Shown: positions 10,601 through 21,401 of the stretch, piece by piece | How the letters are laid out: each line of letters begins with the position of its first letter | Numbering within the stretch: position 1 is the first letter of the stretch | DNA from: Caecitellus pseudoparvulus | Lineage: Eukaryota; Bigyra: Bicosoecida | Direction: 5' to 3' | NCBI GenBank assembly: GCA_965644315.1 | Contig: CBFFRQ010000012.1 | Location: 1-36,486 of the forward strand | Length of the DNA stretch: 36,486 nucleotides | The notes under the pieces: generated by a model | The model's database searches: none | Told to the model about the DNA's origin: nothing | What the model saw: the letters and a program-made list of their open reading frames with translations, nothing else | Position numbers and translations under genes: made by a program

Positions 10601-12302
10601 GGCTTGTGTGTCGGAGGACGTTTGCCCGGGAGAGTCGCAGAGCCCCGTTCAAGTGCCGTCTAGGCACTACACATCCTCGGCATTTCAAGCGCTACCTGGC
10701 TTGGGAGCTGCGGCCCTGAACACAACGGCAGCTGGGAACAGTTCGAGCGTATTTTCCAGTCACCTGCAGTCTTCCTGCGAAGCCAGTCGCACAGGGCCGC
10801 TTTGTGCAGCCTGTGCGGAAGGATACACTGGGCAGGGTGACGGCAGCCAGCCATGCACCCGCTGTGCCCCGACATGGTTGAACTGGCTTGGCGTTGTGGG
10901 GGGCGTCACCGTGGCTGGAGTGCTGGTCGCCGCGCTGACTCGAAGCGCTCTTGCGTCTGGGGGAGCGCCCACCAAAGCACATGTGGCTCTGAACAAGGTA
11001 CTACTCACACACCTGCAGCAGGTGGGCATCGCTGCCGCCTTTCCGTTGGCCTGGCCGTCTGAGCTTCGCGGCATGTTCAGTGTGTTTGACGCTGCCAGCA
11101 GTGTAGGCGACGCGCTCATCAGCGTGGACTGCTTGGGTCTGGACTCCACGAGCGCCTTTCGGGGCACGCAAATCCTCACGCTTCTTTTGCCTGTCGTACT
11201 TGGGCTGGGCATTGTATTCGTCTGGCGATTTCTCGTGCCCTTGATTTGGCAGGCTGACGGCTCCAGCACTCTCAACTGTACACTTTGTCGCAGGAATGGG
11301 GAAGCTCCACCCGCAGATGACGCCCACGCCACAGTCACGGCCAGCACATCAGGGCCTCAAGGCGCACGCCAGAGTGCACCCCAGGCGGGTCGTGAGACGC
11401 GCGTGTCGAACCCCATGCGGACCCGAAGTCGAGCTTCCAGTGTGCAGCGAGCGTTGCGGGGACCAGCTGCGAGCATCAGGGCACAAGCCCGCACTTCCCC
11501 CCGCGAAGGCATTGTGGTGTCGTTCCTCGTCATGTGCTTTGTGCTGCACTTGGGGTTGACTCGATCCGCCCTGAGCTTGTTCACGTGCAGAATGATTGGA
11601 GGGCGAGCTTTTCTGGTGGGGGATGTGCAGATCTCCTGCGATGATCCACAGCACCAGGCGTGGATGTATGGGATTGGACTCCCTGCTTTCGTCTTGTATG
11701 GTTGCGGCATCACGGCAGCATCATTGATCTTGCTCTGGATCCATAGGGCCACGTTGGAGACCCCTGCGACACGGCAGGTATACGGCTTTCTTTATGCCGC
11801 GTACGCCCCAGGTCGGTACTTCTGGGAAGCTGCAGTGCAAGGCCGAAAGGTTGCCCTTGCGTGCATTTCAGTGCTGCTTGCACCTGCAGGCATTGGCGCC
11901 CAGGCGCACTTTGGCATACTTCTCATGGTCGGAGCCCTTGCAGCGCATGCAAGCTTGAGCCCGTACCGCCTCGCGCTGGTGAATCACTCCGAAACTGCCA
12001 GTCTTCTGGTTACCATCTCCACCCTGGCCGCGGGAGTAAGCCTGCTTGACCAAGGCACTTCAGCGGCCATGCACACGGTGGCGACTTGGTCCGTCATCCT
12101 CATGAATGTGGTCTTTATCGTAGTAGCAGCAGGCTTGGTGGCGCATTCGCTGCTGTCGTCCGCAGCAATCAAGGTACACATCGTCAGGTTACAGCGAAGC
12201 CTGTCAAAGGTAAGGGTCCCAGGAATGGCTAAGAAACAAGCTCGACAGGGAAAGTTGCATCCAATCACGGACGTTGTCTCAGTGACTCGTGTTCCCTTGT
12301 AG
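7632..12302 (+). CDS. IPT/TIG-repeat protein with Cys-rich module and polytopic TRP-like C-terminus
   Basis: The main exon runs to the TAG at 12300-12302. Four small upstream exons join it in consistent phase: 7632-7695, 7734-7765, 7805-7892, 7974-8035, then 8286 onward, with introns of 38, 39, 81 and 250 nt. The small exons encode IPT-like pieces (YVVTAGVKAFRYA; ALQCATPPGDS). The large exon has several tandem IPT/TIG beta-sandwich domains up to about 10010, with typical GSG(I/F)G turns. An fnIII-like stretch (about 10040-10400) follows, then a Cys-rich GCC2/GCC3- or EGF-like region (about 10430-10870, with N-glycosylation sites). About seven to nine membrane segments follow from 10876 (WLNWLGVVGGVTVAGVLVAAL) to about 12160. 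The late 'SPYR...NHSETASL' motif resembles the TRP-like membrane core common in protist surface proteins. This is probably a cell-surface sensor or channel. The true start and signal peptide were not found; 5' exons are probably missing from this model. Confidence 0.65.
8092..8172. repeat. Poly-C minisatellite in a predicted intron
   Basis: Three imperfect copies of an approximately 26-bp unit, each a run of 5-12 C followed by AAAGTGGGTGT(T/C)TGC or a variant. It lies in the predicted 250-nt intron 8036-8285, just before the acceptor for the main IPT exon. The open frame running through it (from 8109) gives only Pro-rich low complexity, which is why I do not treat it as coding. Confidence 0.6.
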
Positions 12303-12960
12303 CAGCAAGGATTCACGGAGTGCTTTGATCTCATGAGAAAGAGAACCGCACTGGTTGCTGCCTGCAACGTATACTTCTCACACACATTGTCACGTACTGT
12401 TCAGACAAGGTAGCCGTCCTTAGCGTGCAAAATTCAAAATGAAACAGATGGAGCACGTGAATGTGATTAGGGTCAGTATCACAGCAAGGTTCCTGTGCTG
12501 CGAGTTCGCTGTTTGGGGGGCTGGCGCCAGTGGCTACCTTGGTAGACATGTGGTCACTCTCCCCCACACTCCAGATATGGCCAGCAGGATATGGTTCCAA
12601 TGATGAGGAGACAGTCGAAGCTGGGGCTGCATGTGGGCCAAAGATAGTATGTCATTCTATTTTCTCTGACAGCATGCAAGATGAGGCGGCCTGAGGGCCT
12701 CCTGAGTGCCACAAAGCTTGATGCCACAACGCGCGGAAATTGCTGAGTGTCCGATCGGTGTACTCAGTGCAGGCTCTGGATCAAAATTGCATCGTTTGGG
12801 CATAGGGTGCAACAGCTAGTCGAGTAAGTGTAATCAAACAATCCTTATGGGTGGCTCAATGTGTGCTTGTTTTCGTAGCAGCGGTTGCAGTGCGATCGTT
12901 GCTAGCGGCGTGGTGGGCGGAGGTTCAAGTTCCGCACTTGCTCTCAACAGTAGATAGCTC
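12303..12960. other. Intergenic region, promoter of the ankyrin/XKR gene expected here
   Basis: No coding frame is supported. The stretch is more AT-rich than its neighbours, especially around 12640-12670 and 12780-12850. It separates the TAG of the IPT gene from the ATG of the ankyrin/XKR gene on the same strand. I see no RNA gene or clear repeat in it. Confidence 0.4.
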
Positions 12961-15042
12961 ATGGAAGGCGACGTCATGACGCTGCATGAACTTGCACAGT
13001 GTGGTAATATTGTAGGTGTGCGGTTGAAGCTTGAGACAGGGGCTGATGTGAACGCGGCAGACAAAAACGGCAAAACCCCACTGCACGAAGCCAGTAGGTG
13101 GAGCAACGCGGAGCTGGTGCAGGTGTTGGTGGGGGCGGGGGCCGACGTGAAGGCGGTCGACAAGGATGGGAACACGCCACTGCTGTTCGCCAGTTTTCAA
13201 GGTGCGGTTGAGGTGGTGCAGGTATTGGTGGGGGCGGGTGCAGAGGTGAGTGCTGCTAGCAAGGATGGCAACACTCCCCTGCAGTTCTCCAGCTGGCGCG
13301 GTTGGGTGGAGGTAGTGCGAGTGCTGTTGGTGGCGGGTGCAGATGTGAGTGCTGTGGACAAGGATGGCGTGTCTCCACTTCATGAGGCCAGCAAGGAAGG
13401 ACATAAGGAGGTGATGCAAGTGCTTCTAGAGGAGGGTGCTGACCCGAACGTCACCGATGTCGGCGGCAACACCCCTCTACACGCCCTCATGGCTGCAAGC
13501 AGGCTTGATCCGAGTGTGCGCCGTGCGGGTATCGCGATGCTGAAGAAGGCTGGGGCCGACGCCAGCCTGCGCAATACCGCCGGTCTGACCCCCGACCAAG
13601 TGGCTGAGCGTTTCTCTCTGGATACCAAGAAGGCCCTGGTACCAACCGTTCATGTCACGACGACTGTATTGTTCTGGGCCCTGCTTGGGGCCGCCCTGCA
13701 CTATTTCGACATTGTATCAGACGCCCAGGTGGCGGCGGCGTTCTGGGTTGAGCAGAACTATGTGTTCTTCTCGCTAGTTGTGGCGAGTGCGGGAATGAGC
13801 AGCGTGTACATGCTGTACGTGCTGGTGGGGGACTGTTTGCAGAATGAGTCGCCCACAGTGATGCAGCGGCTGAGCCCGCTGATCGGGCTGCTGCAGCTCA
13901 TCCCAGCAGTGGAGGCATGTCGTCTGGTGGCTTCGTGGGGAGGGGAGGCTCCAGACTACGACGCTTCTACTGAAGATTTGCGTGTAGTGGAGGTTGCGGT
14001 GGAGGCTGTGCCTCAGCTGGCGCTGCAGCTGTACATTCTCGGTCTGCTGGTGGAGGAGGGCGGTGTGGGGCGTCTGGGTGTGCTCCTGGTGATGAGTGTC
14101 GCAGGATCGGTAGGAAGCATGGTGTACCAGTACGCAGGGGTGACCGACCGCCCACAGATGGGCATGACAGTGCCGGTGTGGGTGCGTATCGTGTTGGGCG
14201 TGTGTCGGGTGTGCATGCTGCTGGGTAGACTGGTGTTTCTGGTGGCCCTGGGCCTTGCGACACGGGCTTGGGGAGGGGTGTTTGTGTATTTGTGGATGGA
14301 GACGTGGGTTGTGGTTACAGTGATCGAGTGGCACACGTGGTCGTGCTGGCCGACCGGGACGTGGAGAATTGCTGTTTTTGCGGGCGAAGGGCGTGAGGGC
14401 TGCCGTGAGGGTGCGAAGATGCTGTGTCTTATGTCTCCCTGCTGCTCTTGTCTGCTTTTTGTCCGGCCGCACATCAGGACGTTGCTGAAGAGCATCCTGA
14501 CTTGGAGTGCCTCCCTCATGGTGCCGTCCGGCGAGGATCCGCGAGAGGTTTCAGATGATCCGTGGACGTTTGTATCAGATACTGACGTAGCGTGGTCCCA
14601 GCACCCCAATGTGCTGCACCGCATCGTTGCGTCAGTGAGAGGAATAATGGGAGTTGTGATTCTCGTGGCATTGGCCATCGTGGTAGCCGCGGGGGAGAGC
14701 AGCTTCAACTGGGTGTGGCCGGCAGCGTGTGCTCTGGGTGTGTGGGGCATGGGTACGAGCGGGGCACTGGTCATGTCGTACTTCGTGCTGGGTGAGGCGC
14801 TTCAACGGGAAACGACTGACCCCACGCAGCAAAGCCAGCCCGACGCTGGTCAGGGCGCCCCCCCTTCTCCCACATCCTCTGCTTCTCCAACAGCTGTAAG
14901 GGGAAGTAGGGACAAGGTGCACACCATGGGACCATCGGCCAAGATTCACATCGGGGGGCAGCCATCTACCATTGATGTAAACTCACTTCGAGAGGTGAAG
15001 GTGGTGGGGTCGCCTTCGGCCACAGCTGCAGGGCTTGAGTAG
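12961..15042 (+). CDS. Ankyrin-repeat / XK-related (XKR) fusion membrane protein
   Basis: 693 aa, single exon, from ATG 12961 (a second in-frame ATG lies at 12976) to TAG at 15040-15042. Residues 5-215 are six ankyrin repeats with clear G(A)DVNAADKNGKTPLHEAS-type consensus. From about residue 228 the protein is polytopic and matches the XK-related family. It has a first helix leading into YFDIVSD (248-254), a following FFSLVVASAG helix, GLLQLIPAVEA, and the hallmark 'VVEVAVEAVPQLALQLY' (E348, P351, Q352), corresponding to the E..PQL.LQ motif of XKR proteins. Further hydrophobic segments follow to about residue 620, then a Ser/Pro-rich cytoplasmic tail. XKR8, XKR4 and CED-8 mediate lipid scrambling at the plasma membrane; whether this one does is unknown. 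The ankyrin array could tether a partner. The EF-hand membrane-protein gene follows 100 bp downstream on the same strand. Confidence 0.8.
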   Translation: MEGDVMTLHELAQCGNIVGVRLKLETGADVNAADKNGKTPLHEASRWSNAELVQVLVGAGADVKAVDKDGNTPLLFASFQGAVEVVQVLVGAGAEVSAASKDGNTPLQFSSWRGWVEVVRVLLVAGADVSAVDKDGVSPLHEASKEGHKEVMQVLLEEGADPNVTDVGGNTPLHALMAASRLDPSVRRAGIAMLKKAGADASLRNTAGLTPDQVAERFSLDTKKALVPTVHVTTTVLFWALLGAALHYFDIVSDAQVAAAFWVEQNYVFFSLVVASAGMSSVYMLYVLVGDCLQNESPTVMQRLSPLIGLLQLIPAVEACRLVASWGGEAPDYDASTEDLRVVEVAVEAVPQLALQLYILGLLVEEGGVGRLGVLLVMSVAGSVGSMVYQYAGVTDRPQMGMTVPVWVRIVLGVCRVCMLLGRLVFLVALGLATRAWGGVFVYLWMETWVVVTVIEWHTWSCWPTGTWRIAVFAGEGREGCREGAKMLCLMSPCCSCLLFVRPHIRTLLKSILTWSASLMVPSGEDPREVSDDPWTFVSDTDVAWSQHPNVLHRIVASVRGIMGVVILVALAIVVAAGESSFNWVWPAACALGVWGMGTSGALVMSYFVLGEALQRETTDPTQQSQPDAGQGAPPSPTSSASPTAVRGSRDKVHTMGPSAKIHIGGQPSTIDVNSLREVKVVGSPSATAAGLE

Positions 15043-15142
15043 TGAATTGTCAGCCTCTACTCTTCAACCACGCTCCCCTCAAACTTGCATATTGAGGAAA
15101 GTCGGCCAAAGAGGCTTGCACCCGCTGCAGTCGCTACGGGGC

Positions 15143-17286
15143 ATGTCCAACCGCACGATGGAGAAGTACTTTGGCGTGAATGGCGCTTCTGTGCGCTTGT
15201 TGTCCAGGGCTGTGTGGGGCGCCAACCCGGCCTTTGTCCTGCCAGAGGTGGACCGCGTCCTCATCGGCTTCTTCTCCCTCATGCAGGGCGACGTTGCGAC
15301 AGGCCTCTGCCGCATCCTTGGCATTCCCCGCGTCATGCTGACACAAAACACCGTGCAGCTCACCCTGCTGCACAACGAAAGCATCCGGAACTCCCTCATC
15401 CGCGTCCTTCTGCGACGCCTGCCCAAGCCGGCCGCCGAGGCCATCGTGCAGCGCGTCAGGGAGGTGTCCCAAGGAGGCCAAGAGCTGCCCCCGGCTTGAC
15501 CAGCTTCAAGGAGGTGAAGTTGTTGCAGAGCGTGTCTCCATCTTCCATCGAGTCTGCCATGGGCCTGCTGGGGCCAGTGGACAAGGTGCAGGCGGTCCTG
15601 CAGCGTGACACGTCAGGCAAGGCGGCCCGGTCCCGCAAGGGGCAGGTGTCGCAGGCTGCACAGGCCTCAATGGCGGTGGTCAAGTTCGCCGCGTCACAAG
15701 TCTCTCATGGCATCGCGACGTCTGTGGCAGCGCCTCTGGCTGCGCTGAGTGCGTCTGCCAGCGCAGCAGCGGGCCAGGCGCAAGACGCCGCCAGCAGCAT
15801 GGTGGGCGGCGCCAACTTATCTTCCCTGCTCAGTGCAGACATCATGGGCGCGCGGGACTCTGCTCTGGGAGCTGTGGGCAGTGCGGCAGGGGCTATTTCA
15901 GGCGGCATTTCCCAGGCACAGGGCGCCCTCTCATCCCTGGGCATGGTGACGGACTTCCTGTCGCAGGGCAGTGGCGACGAGATCTTCGCCAAGCGCCTGC
16001 GCGACCCCAAGTTCCTGGCCGTCACGCTGGGTGGCATCCTCCTGCGCGGCAACCCTGGTGAGCTCCTCACCACCATCCCCGTCTTCGTGCAGGCACTGGT
16101 GCAGAACGAGCCCAAGCTCGTGGCTGCCCTCGGCGTCATCCAGCACTTCATCGCGCTCGTGCAGGCCCGCCTGCGTGCCCTGGAAGACGTCTCCAATGCC
16201 GCTGCGTCACAGGCTGAGTCCGTCATTGGCTCAGCTGCCTCTGTCGCGTCCCGAGCACAAACGGCAGGACAGAGTGGGGCGGCGGCTGCGGCGGCCGTGT
16301 CTGCAGCGGGCTCCACCAGCGGCAGCTCTGCAAAGAAGGCGCTGGCAGTGAGCAAGGCGGTGGCGGAGGAGCTGGGGAAGCGGCAAGAGCATATCATGCA
16401 GCTGCTGGAGAGCGTGGTGCCGGTGGAGCAGCACGGCGCCCTGGCCATCGTGGACGCCATCCTGTCCCTGTTGCGCAGGGACATCTCCGGTGTGCGCAAG
16501 CTGGCCCTGCAGTTCGGCGGCTTCAACAAGGACCGCCTGGAGACCATAATCAACACCATCACGGGCCTCGTGGAGCAGCTGCAGCGGGCTGGAGTCGACA
16601 CCTCATCTCCCGGCGCAGCTGCCTCTGCCGTCACTGCCGCGGCAACTGCAGCGGCCAAGGTGGCCCTGGACGCTGCCAAGGACAAGGCCAAGGCGGCCAT
16701 GGACAGCGTCATCGCGGGCGCCAAGACCAAGCTCGCCAACAAGTTCGCCTCCCTGCCCCTCGTCAACTGGCGCCTGTCCGACCAAGCCATCGACCTGCTG
16801 TACGACGCCTTTGACACGGACGGCGGCGGCATCTCCTTCGACGAGTTCGTGGACTTCACTGCCAATGCGTCGCTGCCCCTGACCAACGAGCGGGCCAAGC
16901 GCATCTTCGCGTCGCTGGACGTCATCGAGTCGGACAACGTGCTGGACCGCCAGGAGTTCAAGGCGGGCATCCACATCCTGCTGCGGGAAATCACCGAAGC
17001 AGCCCTCTCAGCCATGGGCCTCTCGTGGGACGTCTTGCTGTACAGCCTCATGGTACTTGTGGTCTTGCTCGTCATCATGCTCGTCTTCATCCTGCTGGGC
17101 GTGCAGGCCATGTCGGGCGGCAGCACCTTTGGCGCAGTGGTCAACTTCGCCATGCCCCTGGCCGGCGGCCTCGGCCTGGCTGCCGGAACAGACCCTTCTC
17201 AAGTGGCGAAGCAGCTCAGGGAAAAGGCCACTGCACTCAAGCAGCGCATCACCGACGCCATTAAGAACCTGCAACCCAAAGACTGA
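15143..17286 (+). CDS. Ala-rich helical protein with EF-hand pair and C-terminal membrane anchor
   Basis: Coding switches frame near 15,480. ATG 15143 opens a frame (SNRTMEKYFGVNGASV...) used to about 15463; from 15511 the second frame runs to TGA 17284-17286. A 47-nt GT-AG intron at 15464-15510 joins them in phase 0, giving about 698 aa. A one-off frameshift is the alternative. The N-terminal 110 residues are a compact helical domain. The middle (about 15700-16740) is Ala/Ser/Gly-rich amphipathic helix, like perilipin or LEA proteins in composition only. EF-hand 1 is at about 16795-16860 (AFDTDGGGISFDEF) and a degenerate second hand at about 16905-16965. A strong hydrophobic segment (17032-17110, LMVLVVLLVIMLVFILLGV) and a Lys-rich tail end the protein. 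It is probably a calcium-responsive membrane-associated protein. I do not recognise the family. Confidence 0.6.
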
Positions 17287-18008
17287 GATGTGTCGAGTTT
17301 GCTCAGTGGCTACGTTGCGAAGCTGATGTGCGGGTAGGCTGACGTTGTGCACTTGGTGAGCTGTGTGAAGGCAATGCACATTGAATACAGATGGCTGCTC
17401 GGCGCATTGTGGGTGGATGAGGTCAGGGTGGGCGTACTGAGACTGCTGAGTTTCCGGAGCTGCTTGCTGTGGCTCGAGTGTGCCGCTTGCACGGCCTGGC
17501 GGGGAGTATGAGCAGGTGTGCAGTATGGCGACGGGCTGGGGTGGTGTAGTAGCTTTGGTTGAAGCGATCTGGTGTGCTGCTGCGCCAGGCCTTGCAGGAA
17601 GTGTGGAGCGCCAGCTGTGGGTGTTTGGCGTGGCCAGCAGCTGGGCGAAGCAGTGACAGCGCCAGCGCATACACGAGGCGCTCTGCAATTTAAACCTGCA
17701 GAAAGTCGCTCAAGTGGATGAAAGGGGTGGGGTGAATATACTCAACTGTGGGCGGATTGTTGCAGCAAAGCCTGCAGCGCACACGGGACAGCTGTAGCGC
17801 GTGCGGAGTTGCGGAATCTGCTTGCTGGACCACTGTGGATGGACAGCCGCATGGAGTAGCGCCAGAGGAGGGATGGCAAGCACCGTTCGGAGGTACAGGC
17901 TCTTTCATGCCGTTGGAGCCAATGATGCCGATTGACCTGACCAGCCCTTTCATGCCGGGAGGTGGACAAGGAGGTGGCAGAGGCGGAGCCAAACGCCTGG
18001 CTGCTTGT
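17287..18008. other. Intergenic, no gene supported
   Basis: No recognisable protein. A plus-strand frame at 17748-18011 ends in a Gly/Pro/Met-rich stretch and could be a decayed part of the following ankyrin pseudogene, but it has no repeat signature. I see no RNA gene. Confidence 0.3.
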
Positions 18009-19220
18009 TGAGACGGAAGGGTGCAGGAAGTCCGGGATGTCCTGGCGCTGGAAGGTGACAGTGTGGTGAATGTGTATGTTGGCGGCCTGTGTGGGCGAGA
18101 GGTCTGATTTCAGGGGGCATGTGGGCGTGGTCACGTCGACATCGTGCGCGAACTCGTAGTTCTGACTGGTCCGCGGGCCGTGGATGTGCACGCAGGGGAC
18201 TGGCTTGGGCCCGAAGGAGGGTTCCGGGGTGCGTGCAAGAATGGCCGCTTGGAAGTGGTCCGCGAGCTCCTTGCTTTGGAGGGTGACTGAGCAGTGGATT
18301 CGCATGCCGGGCAAAGGGGTGTGTCTGAGGCTGGCTTCCACGAAGCGTGTGCATTTGGCCATGTGGAAACCGTGCGAGAACTCCTGGCTCTGACTGGGCA
18401 GCGGGCTGTGAATGTGAACGTGGGCAACGGGGTTGCCTTCTGCTTTGCCTTCCAAGGTGTCAATGTGGGTGTCTTGCGAGAGCTGCTGGCGCTGACTGGC
18501 AGCCGCACCATTCCACTGCAGGTCAGGCTTGATGCCGGGCCTGCTGTTGTCCAGGCTGGCAAAGATGCCGTATGGGACGGCACAAGCACTCGACAGGGGC
18601 GCAGAGCCGCAGTGCTTCTGCGGGCAGTGTAGAGCCTTTGGTCGCTGGAGGGCGAGCGGGTAGTGGACGTGCACACAGCAGACCTCCATGGGCCTGAGGC
18701 CAGGATTCGACTCTCACGCTAGCATGGACACCTGGCGTGGTGGTGACACTTTTGAGCTTGCGTGGTGGCCGGGCAGCTGACGAACACGCGAGAGGTGGAT
18801 CCAGGTGTGAAGCTGCTTTCAGGCTGGCATGTGGATGTGTTGTGGGAGCTTCTCGCACTTTGAGGGGCCGAGCTGTGGACGCACACGCAAGTGATGGGAA
18901 AGAATCTGGGGCCGGGCTTGTGAAGATGTGCCATGGCAACCATGTGGGCGCCCTTTATGAGCTGCTTGGGCTGGTTGACGAGCAGACTTGCAGCGTATAT
19001 GCGCGGGGAGAGTTCGGCGATCGATGGGCATTTCAGAATGGCTCGTTTCTGCTGCTCAGGGGATGTTCTTTCTTACAGGCCTTTGCGCTGTTGAAAGTGC
19101 TGGGGATGCAGGCGGGCTTGACTATGGTTTTGTCTGGGCCAGCTCAAACGGCCATTTGGGCTTGGTTCGGGAACTTCTTGCCTTGAGTAATGGTCGAAGT
19201 GAGGACGTGCGGGTCTGAGA
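18009..19220 (+). pseudogene. Decayed ankyrin-repeat gene
   Basis: At least seven copies of an approximately 35-40 residue repeat can be read, with the core 'GHV..VRELLALTG.RAVDVHA'. From about 18026 to 18630 they lie in one plus-strand frame but are interrupted by TGA at about 18105 and again after 'RELLALEGD' near 18287; this frame closes at a TAG near 18630. In the second case sister repeats have Arg at the stop position, so CGA to TGA decay is likely. Further repeats occur in shifted frames at about 18640-18720, 18800-19060 and 19120-19220 ('SSNGHLGLVRELLALSNGR'). Multiple stops and frame changes across 1.2 kb argue for a pseudogene rather than a spliced gene. Its repeat subtype differs from the ankyrins of the XKR fusion, so it is not a simple fragment of that gene. 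Confidence 0.6.
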
Positions 19221-20929
19221 TGAAGCTAACTTTCGACTGGCACGCAATTAAGGTTGTGTTGCGGTTGGAGGTGGCTCTTGGGCCTGGGTGGGGCTCGAGC
19301 AGTTGCACGTCAGGCTTGGCTTGCGACAGGGGACAACGAGGCGGAGGCAGCCAAGGACGCTGCCTGGGGCGCCTCGAGCACTCGCCACGGACGAACGTCG
19401 ACGGAGCTGTACAGAGCGTAGGTTGCCACTGCATAGGTGTGCACACTGCACTTGTGGGGGTGCTTCTCTGGCTGCTGTATGCAGGTTGAATTGGAGGCTT
19501 GGCTTCGTTCGCTGCCACCCGCTGCACCTGGATGGGCCGGGCTTCGCAAAGGTGGGGCTGGATTCAGGCCGAAGGCTGTAAGTAGGGCGTGGTTTGGGGC
19601 GTCAAGTGGCTTGAGGTGCGATTTCGAAGCCTTGCCACAGCCTGCATGGGCGCCTGCATTCTACCTTGATCACCTCACCCACGCTCGACACAGGGTACTC
19701 TCGGCCAGCTGCTGCGGAGACACCAAGGCTAAGGCACACGGCGTGGGAAAGGTCAAACTTCAAGCAGCTTTCTGCAGCCTCAGTCGTGGTCATGATACTT
19801 GCGGGAGCAAAGGCAGGCCTTGGTGTGCAGTGCGCTTGGACGAGCGACTGGTGCAGGTGGAGGTCACAGCACATGCATCTCAGGCGCTGTGGAGGTGCTT
19901 GGGGGCTGAGGCGTGGACAGGGCAACTGCCGTCCACTACGTCCAGCCTGTGCGTGCCTACGAGGAGCAGAGTATAAAGAACATAGAAGTGTATTGCGAAA
20001 TGCACTTTAGTAGGAGACCCGTTGCTCTCTGCGTGACTTTCCAGCCCAAAATTGTTAGCGTCTTGCAGCGACTGTTCATGGAGATTTGCCACAATTCACT
20101 GTTTCATGTACCCAACGGAATCTCTCCGACATGCAGTTCCCCAGTCTCTCCAGGAGCACCACCCGTCCAGCCAGAAGCGCCCTGTGCCGGAGTGGCCTCG
20201 CGTTTCGCACCACCAACACCAACCCTTGCCATGCAGCTGAGCATTATGGCCGCCTCTTCATGGCAGGGTGAAGTTCCCCGGTGCTGGGGGGCGAGGTGGA
20301 GGTAGACATGTGAAGCGTATTCGTCGCATGTGTACTGCCTGCACCGTGCTCCAGGCCTTTCAACAAGCGGCTTGTGATTGTCCGCCGTTCAGGATGAAAC
20401 TCCCTTCACGCCACCCAACACAAGGCCAGCCCTGCTCCAGCGCCCAGCGCTGCAGCTGGTTGCCCCCTTGCTGACGAGAGGCATATTAGAAATTCCACCC
20501 TTCTGCACCTATGTACTGTTGTGCTGCACGTTGCATGTGGCCGGCCGGGCCTTTGACCCATGCGGCACTGGCGTTTGCAGCTGAGGCTGTTGCGGCCAAC
20601 CTAGAGGTGGAGCTGGTGAATCTTTCGGTGCACGCCTGCTCGGGGAGCGCGTGGCTGGGTGTTCTCGACGTCCATCGTGGTCACGCTGTGTGTGCGGCTG
20701 GGCCGTGCTGCTGTGGGTATCGCTTCAGCTAGCCCAGGATGTGGAAGCGGCGAAGCGGGACTGGTTCGCTCCGCTGGCATGGCCTGGCAGTGTGGTGGGC
20801 TGGATACATCGCCGAGAAGAAGAGTCACTCCCACAGACTGCCATTGGCCCGTAAGGGGTGTGCAGACCAGGCAAGGGCTGTGTTTGCGGCAACCTGCACG
20901 GCCCAGTTTTCCTTTGTGACGGTGTGTGC
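19221..20929. other. No gene supported
   Basis: Open frames here are short and without recognisable motifs on either strand. Two stretches have mildly protein-like composition (minus strand about 19610-19800; plus strand about 20580-20840, with a hydrophobic 'WAVLLWVSLQLA' segment). Either could be an exon of a neighbouring gene, but splice signals do not settle it. Confidence 0.3.
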
Positions 20930-21240
20930 AGTGCCTGCCAGGGTTTCTGCTTGTAATCCGTGGCCTCAGAGAGCTCGATGTACCTGTAGAACATCTTTTC
21001 TCGTTTGTCAGTCGCTTCAATTTTCATTGCGGCGTCCACGGAGCGTTTCCTATCCAGCAGTGACGGAGCGACGCTCAACTCAGCCGCATTGTGTGAGAGC
21101 ACCGTCACCGTCTCTTCTCCATGCTGGGGCGATAGTCTTGATCGTCCCATTACTGTACGGACGGTCATGACAGCTGTCCCAGGCAGTCCTAGGGTCATGA
21201 AATGCGCAGAGCACGCCATTAGCAAGCCCAGCAACACCCA
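20930..21240 (-). CDS. Possible short minus-strand coding fragment, unknown
   Basis: The minus-strand frame over this interval reads as an ordinary protein, with a hydrophobic start followed by a charged helical stretch (DRKRSVDAAMKIEATDKREK, then MFYRYIELSEATDYKQKPW). The opposite strand gives Ser/Thr/Arg low complexity. There is no clear start, stop or homologue, so it may be one exon of a gene divergent from the membrane-protein gene at 21402. The call rests on composition only. Confidence 0.25.
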
Positions 21241-21401
21241 CAGGGCCAGCCAAGGCAGCCGCGATTGCAGGGACGACCACGTCCGATGGGGACATCAGGG
21301 AGGCACTGGGCTGCCACGCCCCCTTGTTCAGTTTGTGAGCAGCATCCTGACACTAGATTATCGCCAGCATGTGCAGCCATTGGCTCTGCTGTGTTGCAGG
21401 T

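Noticed and set aside
12885-12950. tRNA-like B-box (GGTTCAAGTTC)
   Set aside because: No correctly spaced A-box or cloverleaf could be drawn around it.
15705-17153. 482-codon minus-strand open frame
   Set aside because: It is the antisense shadow of the Ala-rich EF-hand gene in GC-rich codons; composition is Ser/Ala/Arg low complexity.
18026-18632. TGA as a sense codon (altered genetic code)
   Set aside because: The transposase partner and EF-hand genes end naturally at TGA, and the ankyrin region also has TAG and frameshifts.
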